Source: Bog-473 sp963781955
Lineage (GTDB): Bacteria > Actinomycetota > Acidimicrobiia > Acidimicrobiales > RAAP-2
Reading direction: 5' to 3'
NCBI GenBank assembly: GCA_963781955.1
Contig: CAWAHU010000001.1
Coordinates: forward strand, 434,001-498,000
Length of the DNA stretch: 64,000 nt
Part shown: positions 26,235-35,938 of the stretch, one piece after another
How positions within the stretch are numbered: the first letter of the stretch is position 1
Layout: every line of letters starts with the position of its first letter
The notes under the pieces: generated by a model
The model's database searches: none
What the model was told of the DNA's origin: nothing
The model's input: only the letters and a program-made list of their open reading frames with translations
Made by a program: the position numbers and the translations under genes

Positions 26235-26594
26235 TCAGGCGGACGAGGTCGTCGGCGCGGCCGTGCTCGCCCCCGAGCTGCTCCCGTTCGACGCGACATC
26301 CTTCTTTGGGGCGTCGCCTGACGACCCCGTGTCGCCCGAGGACCCCGTGTCGCTCGAGGACGAACTGCCCGAGGATCCCTCCCCACCCGAGGTGGTCGAC
26401 GTCCGACTCCCCGTTGCGGCGCGGGAGTCGGTCTTGTAGAAGCCGCTGCCCTTCAAGACGATGCCCACGGCCCCGTAGACCTTGCGCAGCGGCCCCCCAC
26501 ACTCCGGGCAGGTGGTCAGCGCGTCGTCGGAGAAGCTCTGGACGGCCTCGAGCCCGTGCCCGCAGGCCGTGCAGGCGTATTCGTAGGTCGGCAA
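26235..26594 (-). CDS. FmdB-family zinc-ribbon protein
   Basis: 119-residue protein with an N-terminal zinc ribbon, YACTACGH then CPECGG (two CxxC pairs), and the conserved VYGAVGIVLKGSGFYKTDSR typical of the FmdB regulatory-protein family. The C-terminal half is a long Ser/Gly/Thr/Asp low-complexity tail. The start is TTG at 26594, supported by a strong GGAGGA about 6 nt upstream on the minus strand. FmdB-like proteins are poorly understood; regulation of nitrogen metabolism was proposed for the founding member. Confidence 0.86.
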   Translation of the reverse strand: MPTYEYACTACGHGLEAVQSFSDDALTTCPECGGPLRKVYGAVGIVLKGSGFYKTDSRAATGSRTSTTSGGEGSSGSSSSSDTGSSGDTGSSGDAPKKDVASNGSSSGASTAAPTTSSA

Positions 26595-26710
26595 TGGACT
26601 CCTCCGTGGGGTGCGGTTGGCACTCTCTACCTCAGACTGCCAAGTCTACCCGCCCGAGCAGGGGGACGGCGTCCGACCACTCGTCCCCCCAGGTCGTAGA
26701 CTGTGGGCCT

Positions 26711-27199
26711 GTGACCGACCGGATGCTGGCCAACCTCGACCCGCTGGGCGGCGCCCGGATGGTCGACGTCACGCCCCGGGAGCCCACTCACCGCCGCGCT
26801 TTGGCGCGTTGCCGGGTGACGATGCTGCCCGAGACCACGACCAAGGTGGCGAACAACGCCATCACCAAAGGCGACGTGCTGGCTGCGGCGCGCATCGCGG
26901 GGATCCAGGCGGCCAAGCGGACCGCCGAGCTCATCCCGATGTGCCATCCCGTGCTCGTGGGCTCGATCGCCGTGAACTTCTCCATCGGGGACGACCACGT
27001 GGAGGTCGAGGCCCAGGTGGAGACGGTCGACCGCACCGGCGTCGAGATGGAGGCGATGACTGCGTGCACCGTGGCCGCGCTGACCGTCTACGACATGTGC
27101 AAGTCGTCCGACCGCACCATGACGGTGGAGCACCTGGCCCTCTGGGAGAAGTCAGGCGGGCGCTCCGGCCCTTGGCGCCGCGCCGAGTCGCACCTCTGA
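26711..27199 (+). CDS. moaC: Cyclic pyranopterin monophosphate synthase MoaC
   Basis: Molybdenum-cofactor enzyme that rearranges 3',8-cyclo-GTP to cyclic pyranopterin monophosphate. The 162-residue product has GGARMVDVTPRE, GIQAAKRTAELIPMCHPV and TGVEMEAMTACTVAALTVY with DMCKSSDR, the conserved active-site blocks. The GTG at 26711 is preceded by TAGACT (26697-26702) with 8 nt between. Other moa genes are not in the window. An alternative name for the step is molybdenum cofactor biosynthesis protein C. Confidence 0.95.
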   Translation: MTDRMLANLDPLGGARMVDVTPREPTHRRALARCRVTMLPETTTKVANNAITKGDVLAAARIAGIQAAKRTAELIPMCHPVLVGSIAVNFSIGDDHVEVEAQVETVDRTGVEMEAMTACTVAALTVYDMCKSSDRTMTVEHLALWEKSGGRSGPWRRAESHL

Positions 27200-27256
27200 G
27201 GCCGCTCCGCGGCGGACGTGGTGCCGCACCACGGGACGTCGTCTACATTCGCCTCG

Positions 27257-28690
<1,434 letters not shown>

Positions 28691-28847
28691 GGCGGGTGCG
28701 TGGGCGGCCCCAGGAGCGCCGCCGGCAACTCCTGAGCGGCATGGCCGGTGTGAGGCATTACCGGTGTGAGCTGGAACGACGCGAACTGTCACCATTTCGT
28801 AACCATCCTGCGCATCATTCGACTTCGATCCGGGAAATCGATGGGGC

Positions 28848-29174
28848 ATGATCTCCGATGTGGTCCCCCCCACAGACGAGGACTTCTCAGTCCTCGAGTC
28901 CTGCCACAGCACGTGGATCTTCGACACCGAGAGGATGCGCTTCCGGCGTATCCTCAAGGGGCTCGCGCTCGACAGCCATGCCGCCACGACGGCGTGGCGG
29001 GCCTACTACGGCCTCGAGATCGATCCCATCTCGGAGTCGTTCGTGGTCCTACTGAATCCCGAGGGGACCCGCCTGCTCCGTTCCTGGCGCCACGTGGAGC
29101 ACTGCCCGCAGTGTGGCGGCGACCAGACCGCGGAGCTGTCGCTCGACGAGCTGCGCAGCGCGTCGTTGGCCTGA
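28848..29174 (+). CDS. Conserved small protein of unknown function
   Basis: 108 residues. Acidic N-terminus (PPTDEDFSVLE), then HSTWIFDTERMRFRRILKG, AATTAWRAYYGLEI, FVVLLNPEGTRLLRSWRH and a CPQCGG pair near the end that might hold a metal. No membrane segment. It has the look of a conserved actinobacterial protein but I know no function. The 157 bp upstream are AT-richer than the surroundings and probably carry its promoter. Confidence 0.7.
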   Translation: MISDVVPPTDEDFSVLESCHSTWIFDTERMRFRRILKGLALDSHAATTAWRAYYGLEIDPISESFVVLLNPEGTRLLRSWRHVEHCPQCGGDQTAELSLDELRSASLA

Positions 29175-29222
29175 GCGACGAGGCGGCGCCGCCTCGTGCG
29201 TCGGTGTCGTCCGGCGCCGATC

Positions 29223-30089
29223 TCAGCGCGGCCCGTGCCGGTCCGAGTGCCGGCGGTCCCGCCGCTCGGCGCGCTCGAGCTCGCGCTGCACGTCGGACCA
29301 CAGCAGGGGGCCGGCAGCCGCGCCGGGGATGTCGGCGGCCTGGCTGCGGGTCATGATGACGAAGGCCACCGTCCACAACACGGCGATCGTGCTCAGCTTG
29401 GCCACGAAGCCGGCCAGCTGCTGGTCTAAGAGCGGCGTCAGGCCGAACAAGGTCCCGCTGCGCGTGAACGTGGGGTACAGCGGGTGCCGGGCGAAGATCC
29501 ACACGATCGAGAGGAAGCTCGGCACGATCGACTGAACGATGAGGTAGGCGCCGCAGCCGAGCGCCGACAGGCGGGGAATCCCCGGGAGCTCGGTGAGGAC
29601 CGGTGCCCACAGCACGAAGCCCGAGGCGAGGACCACCAGTTCGAGGGCGACCCTGGCCGCGTCCGAGTGGGCGGCCAGTGTGACGGCCCCCGTCGTCAGC
29701 GTGCCCACGGCGACCACGGTGACGACCACGACGGCGGGCACCGGGCGGACCACGACCCGCAGCACGGCGTCGACCGGCGCCGGCCGCGTGAGACGGTCGA
29801 GCAGAGGCCGGGGGGTGCCGAGCACGAGCAACGGCGGCACGGCGAGCATCAGCAGGAGCCTCTGGAGCACCAGGGCCACGAGGACCCAGTGCGCGGCCAG
29901 GTCGGCCAACGGCCAGGTCACGGCGCCCAAGAGGAGCAGTGCACCAAGGAAGAACAGCACCGCCTGGCGGCCCGTGGGCCGGCAGTCCTCCCGGCGCGTT
30001 GCCCAAGACGTCACCACGACGAGGGCCGCCACGGCGAGGAGCCAGAACAGGTGGAGGTGCCAGTCGAAGGGGTGCGTGCCGGGGCTCAT
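29223..30089 (-). CDS. CtaG-like cytochrome oxidase assembly membrane protein
   Basis: 288-residue polytopic protein of the caa3_CtaG family, linked to copper delivery or assembly of cytochrome c oxidase. It opens with the family signature FDWHLHLFWLLAVAALVV. About seven TM segments follow, with HWVLVALVLQRLLLMLAVPPLLVLG, VLWAPVLTELPGIPRLS and a short basic, His-containing tail. The ATG at 30089 (MSPGTHPFDWH) fits the family; an earlier in-frame codon adds 13 unlikely residues. It diverges from pafBC with 29 bp between the two start codons. Confidence 0.82.
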   Translation of the reverse strand: MSPGTHPFDWHLHLFWLLAVAALVVVTSWATRREDCRPTGRQAVLFFLGALLLLGAVTWPLADLAAHWVLVALVLQRLLLMLAVPPLLVLGTPRPLLDRLTRPAPVDAVLRVVVRPVPAVVVVTVVAVGTLTTGAVTLAAHSDAARVALELVVLASGFVLWAPVLTELPGIPRLSALGCGAYLIVQSIVPSFLSIVWIFARHPLYPTFTRSGTLFGLTPLLDQQLAGFVAKLSTIAVLWTVAFVIMTRSQAADIPGAAAGPLLWSDVQRELERAERRDRRHSDRHGPR

Positions 30090-30118
30090 GGCACGGCACG
30101 CGCCGTAGGCTCTGGGCG

Positions 30119-32083
30119 ATGGAGGCACCCGCGAAGCTCGACCGCCTCGAACGCGTCACCGACCTCGTGTTGGTGCTGCTCGAGGCCCACCAACCGCTGA
30201 CCCTCGACGCCATCGCGCACCAGGTCCCGGGGTACCCTGCTGAGCACGCGGCGCGGCGGCAGGCCTTCGAGCGGGACAAGCGGCTCCTTCGAGACGAAGG
30301 CATCCCCGTGCTGACCGAACGGCTGCCGGGGAACGAGCAGTACGGGTACCGGATCGACCGTGATTCGTTCTACTTGCCCGACCTGGAACTCGAGCCCGAC
30401 GAGCACGTCGCCCTCCACCTCGCCGTCGCCGGCGTCCACCTGGGCGATCCTAGTGGCCGCGATGCGCTGCTGAAGCTGGGTGCCGTGGGCCTCGGCGACG
30501 TCAGGCCAGTGGCCGCGCTCGTGCCGCCGGCGGCGCTCATCGAGCTCTTCGAGGCCGTGCGCACCCACGCGACCGCCGCCTTCTCGTACCGCGGTGAGGA
30601 GCGCCGCGTCGCCCCCGTCGGACTGTGGTTCCGCTTCGGGCACTGGTACCTGGTGGCATGGGACCTCGGCCGGTCGGCGGTGCGCACCTTCCGGGCGGAC
30701 CGCGTCGAGGGCGAGGTGCAGCGGGGCGAGGCCGGCGGCGCTGAGATCCCCGAGGACGTCGACGTCGAGGCCGCACTGCCCGACGAGCCATGGGATGTCG
30801 AGGGCGCCGACCGGGTCGAGATGCACCTCGTGGTGGACGCACTCGAAGCGCGCCGCGTGGCCGACGAGGTCGGCCAGGACAAGGTGGTGGCTCGCCCCGA
30901 CGACGGCTCCGTGGAGCTGGTGCTGGGCGTCTCGTCGTTCTCCTCCATCCGCTGGTGGGTCCTCGGCCTGCGTGAGCACGCCGTGATCACCGGCCCCGAG
31001 GAGTTCCGGGACGAGCTGGTGGCCTGGTTGCACGCCATGAACCACCGGGACACCCAGGTGGACGACGCGGCGGAAAGGCCCGCGCCGGTGGCCCCCGCGG
31101 AGGTCCGGGAGGCCGCGGCCACGCGGGCGGTGCCCGGCCGGGAGACCAGTCGCCGCCTGCGCCGACTCCTCGCTCTGGTCGGCTGGCTGGCCCAAGTGGG
31201 CGAGGCGCCCATCGACGTGGCGGCGGAGCGCTTCGGCATGACCGAGCAGGAGCTGGTGGCCGAGCTCGAGCTGGCCGCTTGCTGCGGCACGCCGCCCTAC
31301 ACGCCCGACACCCTGATGGAGATCGAGGTCTCCGAGCAGTCCGTGCGTGCCTTCCTGCCATCCGAGTACGCGCGCCCGCGCCGGCTCACGCCAGCCGAGG
31401 GATTCGCGGTGGCAGCCTCGGCCCGCCTGCTCCTGGCCGTCCCCGGTTCGGACGACCGCGCCTTGCGCCGCGCCCTGGCGAAGCTCGATGCGGCGCTCGG
31501 CTCACGCGAGGCGGTGGGTCTCGACGTCGACGCTCCCGAGCACCTGGTCGCAGTGCGCCAGGCGACCGACGAAGGCCACCCCATCGAGATCGACTACCTC
31601 TCGGCTTCGCGCGACGAGCTGACCACCCGCACAGTCGACCCGGTGCGCGTGGTGACGATCGACGGCCATTGGTACCTCGACGCCTACTGCCACCGGGCCG
31701 GGGACACGCGCCGCTTCCGTGTGGACCGGATCGAGGCCGTGCGCGCCGGGGTGTCGACCGGTGCCCCGCCGCCGGCACCGGAACGCCCCCTCGACGAGAT
31801 GTTCGTGCCCGGTCCCGGTGCCGTCGAGGTCCACCTCGCTCTCGGCGCGGGCGCGCAGTGGGTGGTCGAGTCGGTCCCCGTGCGGGCCATGGGGCGGGCC
31901 GCGGACGGCACCGTGACCGACGTGGTGCTCGACGTCGCGGGCATGGCGTGGTTCGAGCGTCTGCTCCTGCAGCTCGGACCCGAGGCCCGGGTGGTGCATC
32001 CGCCCGAGCTGACGGGCCTCGGGGCCGAGGCGGCCCGGCGCGTGCTGGCCCGCTACGAGCCCGTCGAGGCGCACCGGGGCTGA
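30119..32083 (+). CDS. pafBC: PafB-PafC fusion: DNA-damage transcription activator
   Basis: 654-residue fusion of two WYL-domain regulators. PafB and PafC are normally separate proteins of a complex that activates the mycobacterial DNA-damage regulon independently of LexA. Each half has a winged-helix part and a WYL domain: the first near 8-70 with HWYLVAWDLG near 172-182, the second from about 345 with HWYLDAYC near 516. A Pro/Ala-rich link joins them at about 315-340. TAGGCT lies 7 nt before the ATG at 30119. Proteasome (prcBA) and pup genes are not in this window. Ligand unknown. Confidence 0.85.
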   Translation: MEAPAKLDRLERVTDLVLVLLEAHQPLTLDAIAHQVPGYPAEHAARRQAFERDKRLLRDEGIPVLTERLPGNEQYGYRIDRDSFYLPDLELEPDEHVALHLAVAGVHLGDPSGRDALLKLGAVGLGDVRPVAALVPPAALIELFEAVRTHATAAFSYRGEERRVAPVGLWFRFGHWYLVAWDLGRSAVRTFRADRVEGEVQRGEAGGAEIPEDVDVEAALPDEPWDVEGADRVEMHLVVDALEARRVADEVGQDKVVARPDDGSVELVLGVSSFSSIRWWVLGLREHAVITGPEEFRDELVAWLHAMNHRDTQVDDAAERPAPVAPAEVREAAATRAVPGRETSRRLRRLLALVGWLAQVGEAPIDVAAERFGMTEQELVAELELAACCGTPPYTPDTLMEIEVSEQSVRAFLPSEYARPRRLTPAEGFAVAASARLLLAVPGSDDRALRRALAKLDAALGSREAVGLDVDAPEHLVAVRQATDEGHPIEIDYLSASRDELTTRTVDPVRVVTIDGHWYLDAYCHRAGDTRRFRVDRIEAVRAGVSTGAPPPAPERPLDEMFVPGPGAVEVHLALGAGAQWVVESVPVRAMGRAADGTVTDVVLDVAGMAWFERLLLQLGPEARVVHPPELTGLGAEAARRVLARYEPVEAHRG

Positions 32084-32106
32084 GGCGCCACCTCTAGGGT
32101 GCCGTC

Positions 32107-32523
32107 ATGAGCACGCCGAACGACTTCAACCGGGCAGTGATCGAGGAATTCCGCGCCAACCACGGGAAAGTGGGTGGGGGGTTCGAGGGCATGCCGATGG
32201 TCGTGCTGAGCACGAGCGGGGCCACGTCGGGGCTGAAGCGCGTGAACCCGCTCGCGGTGCTGGTCGAGGAGGGCCGACTGTTCGTCTTCGCGTCCAAGGC
32301 GGGCGCCCCGACGAACCCTGACTGGTACCACAACGTGCTCGCCACGCCCGAGGTGGACGTCGAGTTCGGCGGCGACACGTTCGCCGCGACCGCCGTGCCG
32401 GTGACCGGTCCCGAGCGGGACCGCATCTACGCCGCTCAGGTGGAGCACGTCCGGGGGTTCGGGGACTACGAGAAGCTGACGGACCGCGTCATCCCGGTGG
32501 TGGAGCTGCGCCCCAACTCCTGA
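32107..32523 (+). CDS. F420-dependent Ddn-family reductase
   Basis: 138-residue split-barrel protein like Mycobacterium Ddn (Rv3547), an F420H2-dependent quinone or nitro reductase. Matching blocks are NDFNRAVIEEFRANHGKVGG, TSGATSGLKRVNPLAVL (F420-phosphate binding), FASKAGAPTNPDWYHNV and RDRIYAAQVEHVRGFGDYE. The ATG at 32107 is 6 nt after TAGGGT (32095-32100), which indicates a leaderless transcript independent of pafBC. With the cofC gene at 36401 it shows that the organism uses coenzyme F420. Confidence 0.88.
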   Translation: MSTPNDFNRAVIEEFRANHGKVGGGFEGMPMVVLSTSGATSGLKRVNPLAVLVEEGRLFVFASKAGAPTNPDWYHNVLATPEVDVEFGGDTFAATAVPVTGPERDRIYAAQVEHVRGFGDYEKLTDRVIPVVELRPNS

Positions 32524-32546
32524 GCCCCGGCGACGACCGACGACCG

Positions 32547-32561
32547 TTCCCCTGCGGGGAA
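32547..32561 (+). terminator. Short perfect hairpin between the Ddn-like gene and the relaxase gene
   Basis: TTCCCC (32547-32552), loop TGC, GGGGAA (32556-32561): a six-pair stem 23 nt after the reductase stop and 19 nt before the relaxase ATG. There is no T-run. It may end the upstream transcript or, since it lies right before a relaxase gene, be part of a nicking or regulatory site; the sequence cannot decide. Confidence 0.4.
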
Positions 32562-32580
32562 GGCAGCCGGGAGGGGTCAC

Positions 32581-33999
32581 ATGCTCACGATCCACCGTGT
32601 CGGGCGCGGCGGAGCAGGCTATTACCTCTCCGACCTGGGCTGGGAGCTGCCTGTGGCCACACCCGCCCGATGGGTCGGGACGGCATCCGCTGCCATGGGC
32701 CTCGACGGAGGACTGGGAGGAGGTGCCGGGTTCGGCCGGATGTTCGCCGGCCTCCAGCCCCTGACGGGAGGGCGCCTCGGCTCGGGCCGGACGCAGGTGG
32801 CGGCGTTCGACCTGACCTTCAGCGCACCCAAGTCGTGCAGCGTGCTGTTCGGACTGGGAGGTGACGACGTCGCGGGTGCTGTGGTCGCTGCGCAAGAGCG
32901 CGCGGTCGCCGCGGCGGTGAAGTACCTGGAGCAGCACGCGGTCACCGTGGTGCGCCGCCGCCGGGGGGAGGCCGTCGTGCTGCCCGCCGCCGGGATGTTG
33001 GCGGCGCGGTTCGTGCACGGGGTCAACCGCAATGGCGACCCCCACCTGCACACCCATGTGGTCATGGCCAACCTGGTCCACGGCGCAGACGGGCGTTGGA
33101 GCGCCTGCGACGGGCGGGGCGTCGACGCCCACCGCCGCGCGGCCGCCGCCGTGTACGAGGCCCATCTCCGCTCCGCCCTGACCTCGGCGCTCGGGGTGCG
33201 CTGGTCCGCGGCGGCAGGCCGCGTGCCCGAGGTGGCCGGCATGGCGCCCCAATTGATCGGTGAGTTCTCGTCCCGCCGGGCCGACATCCTCCGCCAGGCA
33301 CACGACGCCGGTGCCCGGCGTGGCGGAGGATCTCGGGTGGCGTGGGCAGCGACCCGCCGGAGCAAGGAGCATGCCCCGCCGTATCCGCGGCTGGCGGCGG
33401 AGTGGCGCCGGCGCGCCCGCGTGGCGGGCGGGCTCGACGGCGACGGCGGCATCGAGGTGTCCTCGTTGCGGCACGCCCTTCGGGGTGGGCCCGGTGCACG
33501 CGGCGGGCTGGGCCGGGGCGCGCTCGACGAGCACCGCTTCGCGGCTGAGATCTCGCTGACGCCGCATGGCGGTGCCCGCCGCCGCGACGTCGTCTGCGCC
33601 TTCGCCGGCGCCGCGGTCGACGGTATCGGTCAGACCGCGCTCGAACGCCTGGTCGACGTGTGGGTGCCCGGCGGGGCCGTGGGGGTGGGCGAACCGCTCT
33701 ACCAGCGGCGCGCCGTCGTGCCGGCACCACACCTCCTGCACGTGCTGGGCCCCCGTCCGCTCGATCCCCACGAGCACGGGGTCTGGCTGGGCGCGGCGCG
33801 TGCCGTGGAGGTCTACCGGTCCCGTTGGGGGTTGCAGCACGACCTCGACCCGCTGGGCGCGGCGACGCCGCGGGAGCTGGCGTCGCTCCCGGCGGCCCGC
33901 CTGGCCGACCACGTGCGCACCCTGCACCGGCTGCGCGAGGCGCGGGCCCGGCTGGGCCGCCGGGGGCCAGCCGGGCCCTGGCTCGGATTGGAGCGCTGA
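32581..33999 (+). CDS. MobF/TrwC-type relaxase without helicase domain
   Basis: 472-residue relaxase, which would nick an origin of transfer and stay bound to the DNA 5' end. The N-terminus has the tyrosine pair (GAGYYLSDLG, Tyr14-15), then FDLTFSAPKSCSVLFGL, and the metal-binding histidine motif DPHLHTHVVMANLV at about 155-168. Large MobF proteins carry a C-terminal helicase; here the chain ends after a conserved region (ISLTPHGGARRRDVVCAFAG) and an Arg-rich tail. The ATG at 32581 has GGGAGGGG about 5 nt upstream. It faces the coupling-ATPase gene tail to tail, with one base between stops. Confidence 0.85.
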   Translation: MLTIHRVGRGGAGYYLSDLGWELPVATPARWVGTASAAMGLDGGLGGGAGFGRMFAGLQPLTGGRLGSGRTQVAAFDLTFSAPKSCSVLFGLGGDDVAGAVVAAQERAVAAAVKYLEQHAVTVVRRRRGEAVVLPAAGMLAARFVHGVNRNGDPHLHTHVVMANLVHGADGRWSACDGRGVDAHRRAAAAVYEAHLRSALTSALGVRWSAAAGRVPEVAGMAPQLIGEFSSRRADILRQAHDAGARRGGGSRVAWAATRRSKEHAPPYPRLAAEWRRRARVAGGLDGDGGIEVSSLRHALRGGPGARGGLGRGALDEHRFAAEISLTPHGGARRRDVVCAFAGAAVDGIGQTALERLVDVWVPGGAVGVGEPLYQRRAVVPAPHLLHVLGPRPLDPHEHGVWLGAARAVEVYRSRWGLQHDLDPLGAATPRELASLPAARLADHVRTLHRLREARARLGRRGPAGPWLGLER

Positions 34000-34000
34000 C

Positions 34001-35416
34001 TCACCGGCCGCGGGTCGCTGTGTCCCGCCCAAGTCGCCGCGACGGCATCAGCTCCGCCCACGGCCTTGCGGCATGGGCGGGCGTCAGCGTCACCTGGCGG
34101 ACTTCCTTGTCCGGGCCGAGCACGAGTGCGTGGCCGGGCCGGCCCCGCGCCACGGCATCCACCGGCAGGCGGGCCCGTGGGACGGTGCCGACGGCGGTGG
34201 ACGGGCGGACCCGGCCCCAGCGCCCCACTGAGCGGCTCAGGGTGGTGGCTGGTTCCGGGCGGTCGCCGGCCAGGGCACTGAGGTCGCGCAGCGTCCTGGT
34301 GTCGGCGATGCCGCGCAGCACCACGGTGGTCCCGAAGAGAGACAGGAAGCCGTCGGCGGCGCCGCCCCAGCGCATGCGGGCCTGGGAGAGGTCCTGCAGG
34401 CAGGCCAGCACCAAGAGACCTTGCCCTGCCCCCTCGCTGACCATGGCGGGGAGGTCGGGGATGGGCGCGATGTTGGCCACTTCGTCGAGAGCGAGCAGCG
34501 TGGGTGCTCCGGCGCGCCCGTCGCGGGTCCGCTCGTAGGTGGCGTCTCGCACGTCACCCACCATCGCGACCACCAGCGGGGCGAATTGACGCTGGTGACG
34601 CCCTGACGAGCATATGTACAGAGTGCTCGGTTCGCCACAGAAGGCGTCGAAGTCGAGCGGCGGCCGCCTGGTGGAGTCGAGTGCGCTCTGTGTGCGGTAG
34701 GCCGCCATGACGCCGGAGGCCGTGGACCAGATGCCCGACTGCTCGCGGGCATCGGTGGCGACGATGCCCGCGAGCAGGTTGGTGGCGGGGCGGGCCGTGT
34801 CGCTGCGCTGCCCATCGAGGATCTCGAGCGCCTGGGCGCCGTCGTGACGGTCGATCCAGGCGAGCACGTCGTCCATCGCCAGCTCGTCGAGGGCGGCGGC
34901 GTGGAGCAGAGCCGAGAGCAGCGCTCCGGCCCGCTCGGTCCAATGGTGTTCAGTCGCTCGCGACCCGTGTGTGCGGCTCGCTCCCACCATCGCCTCGGCC
35001 GTGACCACTGCCGCGTCCCAGCGCGATGCCGTCGTCAGCGGCGACCAACCGACCCGTTCGACGCCGGGCGGGCACTCGACTTCTCCGCTCGGGTCGTAGA
35101 GGAACGTCCACCCACCGGCGCGGCGAGACGTGGCCGTGGCGTGCATGACGTCAGGCTTGGTCGAGGTCGAGACGACCGGCCCGGCAGACAGCAGGATATT
35201 GGGTATGACCAGGGAAGATGTCTTTCCCGAGCGGGGCGGGCCGAGCACGAGCGTGGAGCACTCGGGGCCCGCCCAGGCCCACCCGTGGGTACCCGTGCCG
35301 ACGTAGATGCTGTGCCCCGCTCGCCGGTGCACGTCGCGCAGTGCCGCAGCGGGAATCTGCCAAGTCGCTCCACCGTGGACATGCGCGTCGACTTGTGTGT
35401 GAGAACCACGTTCCAT
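34001..35416 (-). CDS. VirD4/TraG-like coupling ATPase without membrane anchor
   Basis: 471-residue ATPase of the type IV coupling protein group, which hands relaxase-bound DNA to a transfer channel. Walker A is VLGPPRSGKTSSLVIPN at about 60-76, Walker B with following helix is LLALDEVANIAPIPDLPAMV, and LACLQDLSQARMRWG and STLYICSSG are family-typical. No N-terminal TM segments are seen, unlike VirD4 or TraD. The ATG at 35416 was chosen because upstream in-frame residues look untranslated. No T4SS channel gene is present, so the pair may be mobilisable by another element or be a domesticated remnant. Confidence 0.82.
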   Translation of the reverse strand: MERGSHTQVDAHVHGGATWQIPAAALRDVHRRAGHSIYVGTGTHGWAWAGPECSTLVLGPPRSGKTSSLVIPNILLSAGPVVSTSTKPDVMHATATSRRAGGWTFLYDPSGEVECPPGVERVGWSPLTTASRWDAAVVTAEAMVGASRTHGSRATEHHWTERAGALLSALLHAAALDELAMDDVLAWIDRHDGAQALEILDGQRSDTARPATNLLAGIVATDAREQSGIWSTASGVMAAYRTQSALDSTRRPPLDFDAFCGEPSTLYICSSGRHQRQFAPLVVAMVGDVRDATYERTRDGRAGAPTLLALDEVANIAPIPDLPAMVSEGAGQGLLVLACLQDLSQARMRWGGAADGFLSLFGTTVVLRGIADTRTLRDLSALAGDRPEPATTLSRSVGRWGRVRPSTAVGTVPRARLPVDAVARGRPGHALVLGPDKEVRQVTLTPAHAARPWAELMPSRRLGRDTATRGR

Positions 35417-35938
35417 GCGCGCGATGTTTGCGTTGGGGAACAAAGAATTCCATGGGACATTTCGCGCAAAGCTGCGACGCGACGACGCGCGTGACGTTGC
35501 AGCGGTGCAGCGTGCGATGTGTGTGCATCGTCGTGACGCGGTGAATCGACGAAAGCGAGTCGCATGAATAATGGCCCGCGAACAAAGAATGCTTGACCTG
35601 AGCATGTTCACACTAAAGAATGTGTGTACCCGGAACGTGAGGGAGGGTCTGGCATGTGCTCCGGCACGACAGTGCGTGGCGCGCAGGACGAGAAGTTTCA
35701 GAGTTCTCGTTGCGCGTCCGTGCCGCGTGTCTCACATGGCGGGCGCGATGTCTCGGATCCGGGAAGCCGTCGGCGTAGCGCCAGACGCGGTGGTGCATGT
35801 GACGCCACCGCGCCGACGTGGGCCGTCGCGAATGAAAGTGAATCTGGTAAGGCAGTGCGCGCGACGCGGGGTTACCGCTCGCGGAGTGGCGCAGGCTTCA
35901 CCTCTATTCAGTGACCATGCTCCTAGGGAGGTGCACCT
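35417..35938. other. AT-richer non-coding spacer beside the conjugation-like pair
   Basis: About 520 bp without a convincing gene and with visibly lower G+C than the flanks. It holds an 11-bp direct repeat GAACAAAGAAT at 35438-35448 and 35580-35590, a third AAAGAAT at 35615-35621, and a small inverted repeat CACAC (35609-35613) with GTGTG. Open frames across it have poor codon use. It should carry the promoters of the divergent ATPase and H1-like genes, and it is also a reasonable place for an origin of transfer; the latter is a guess. Confidence 0.6.
35593..35621 (+). promoter_or_regulatory. Possible sigma70-type promoter in the AT-richer spacer
   Basis: TTGACC at 35593-35598 and AAGAAT at 35616-35621 are separated by 17 bp, close to the housekeeping consensus. 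It points toward the H1-like gene, which begins about 310 bp further on, so it would give a long leader or a separate small RNA. Confidence 0.4.
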
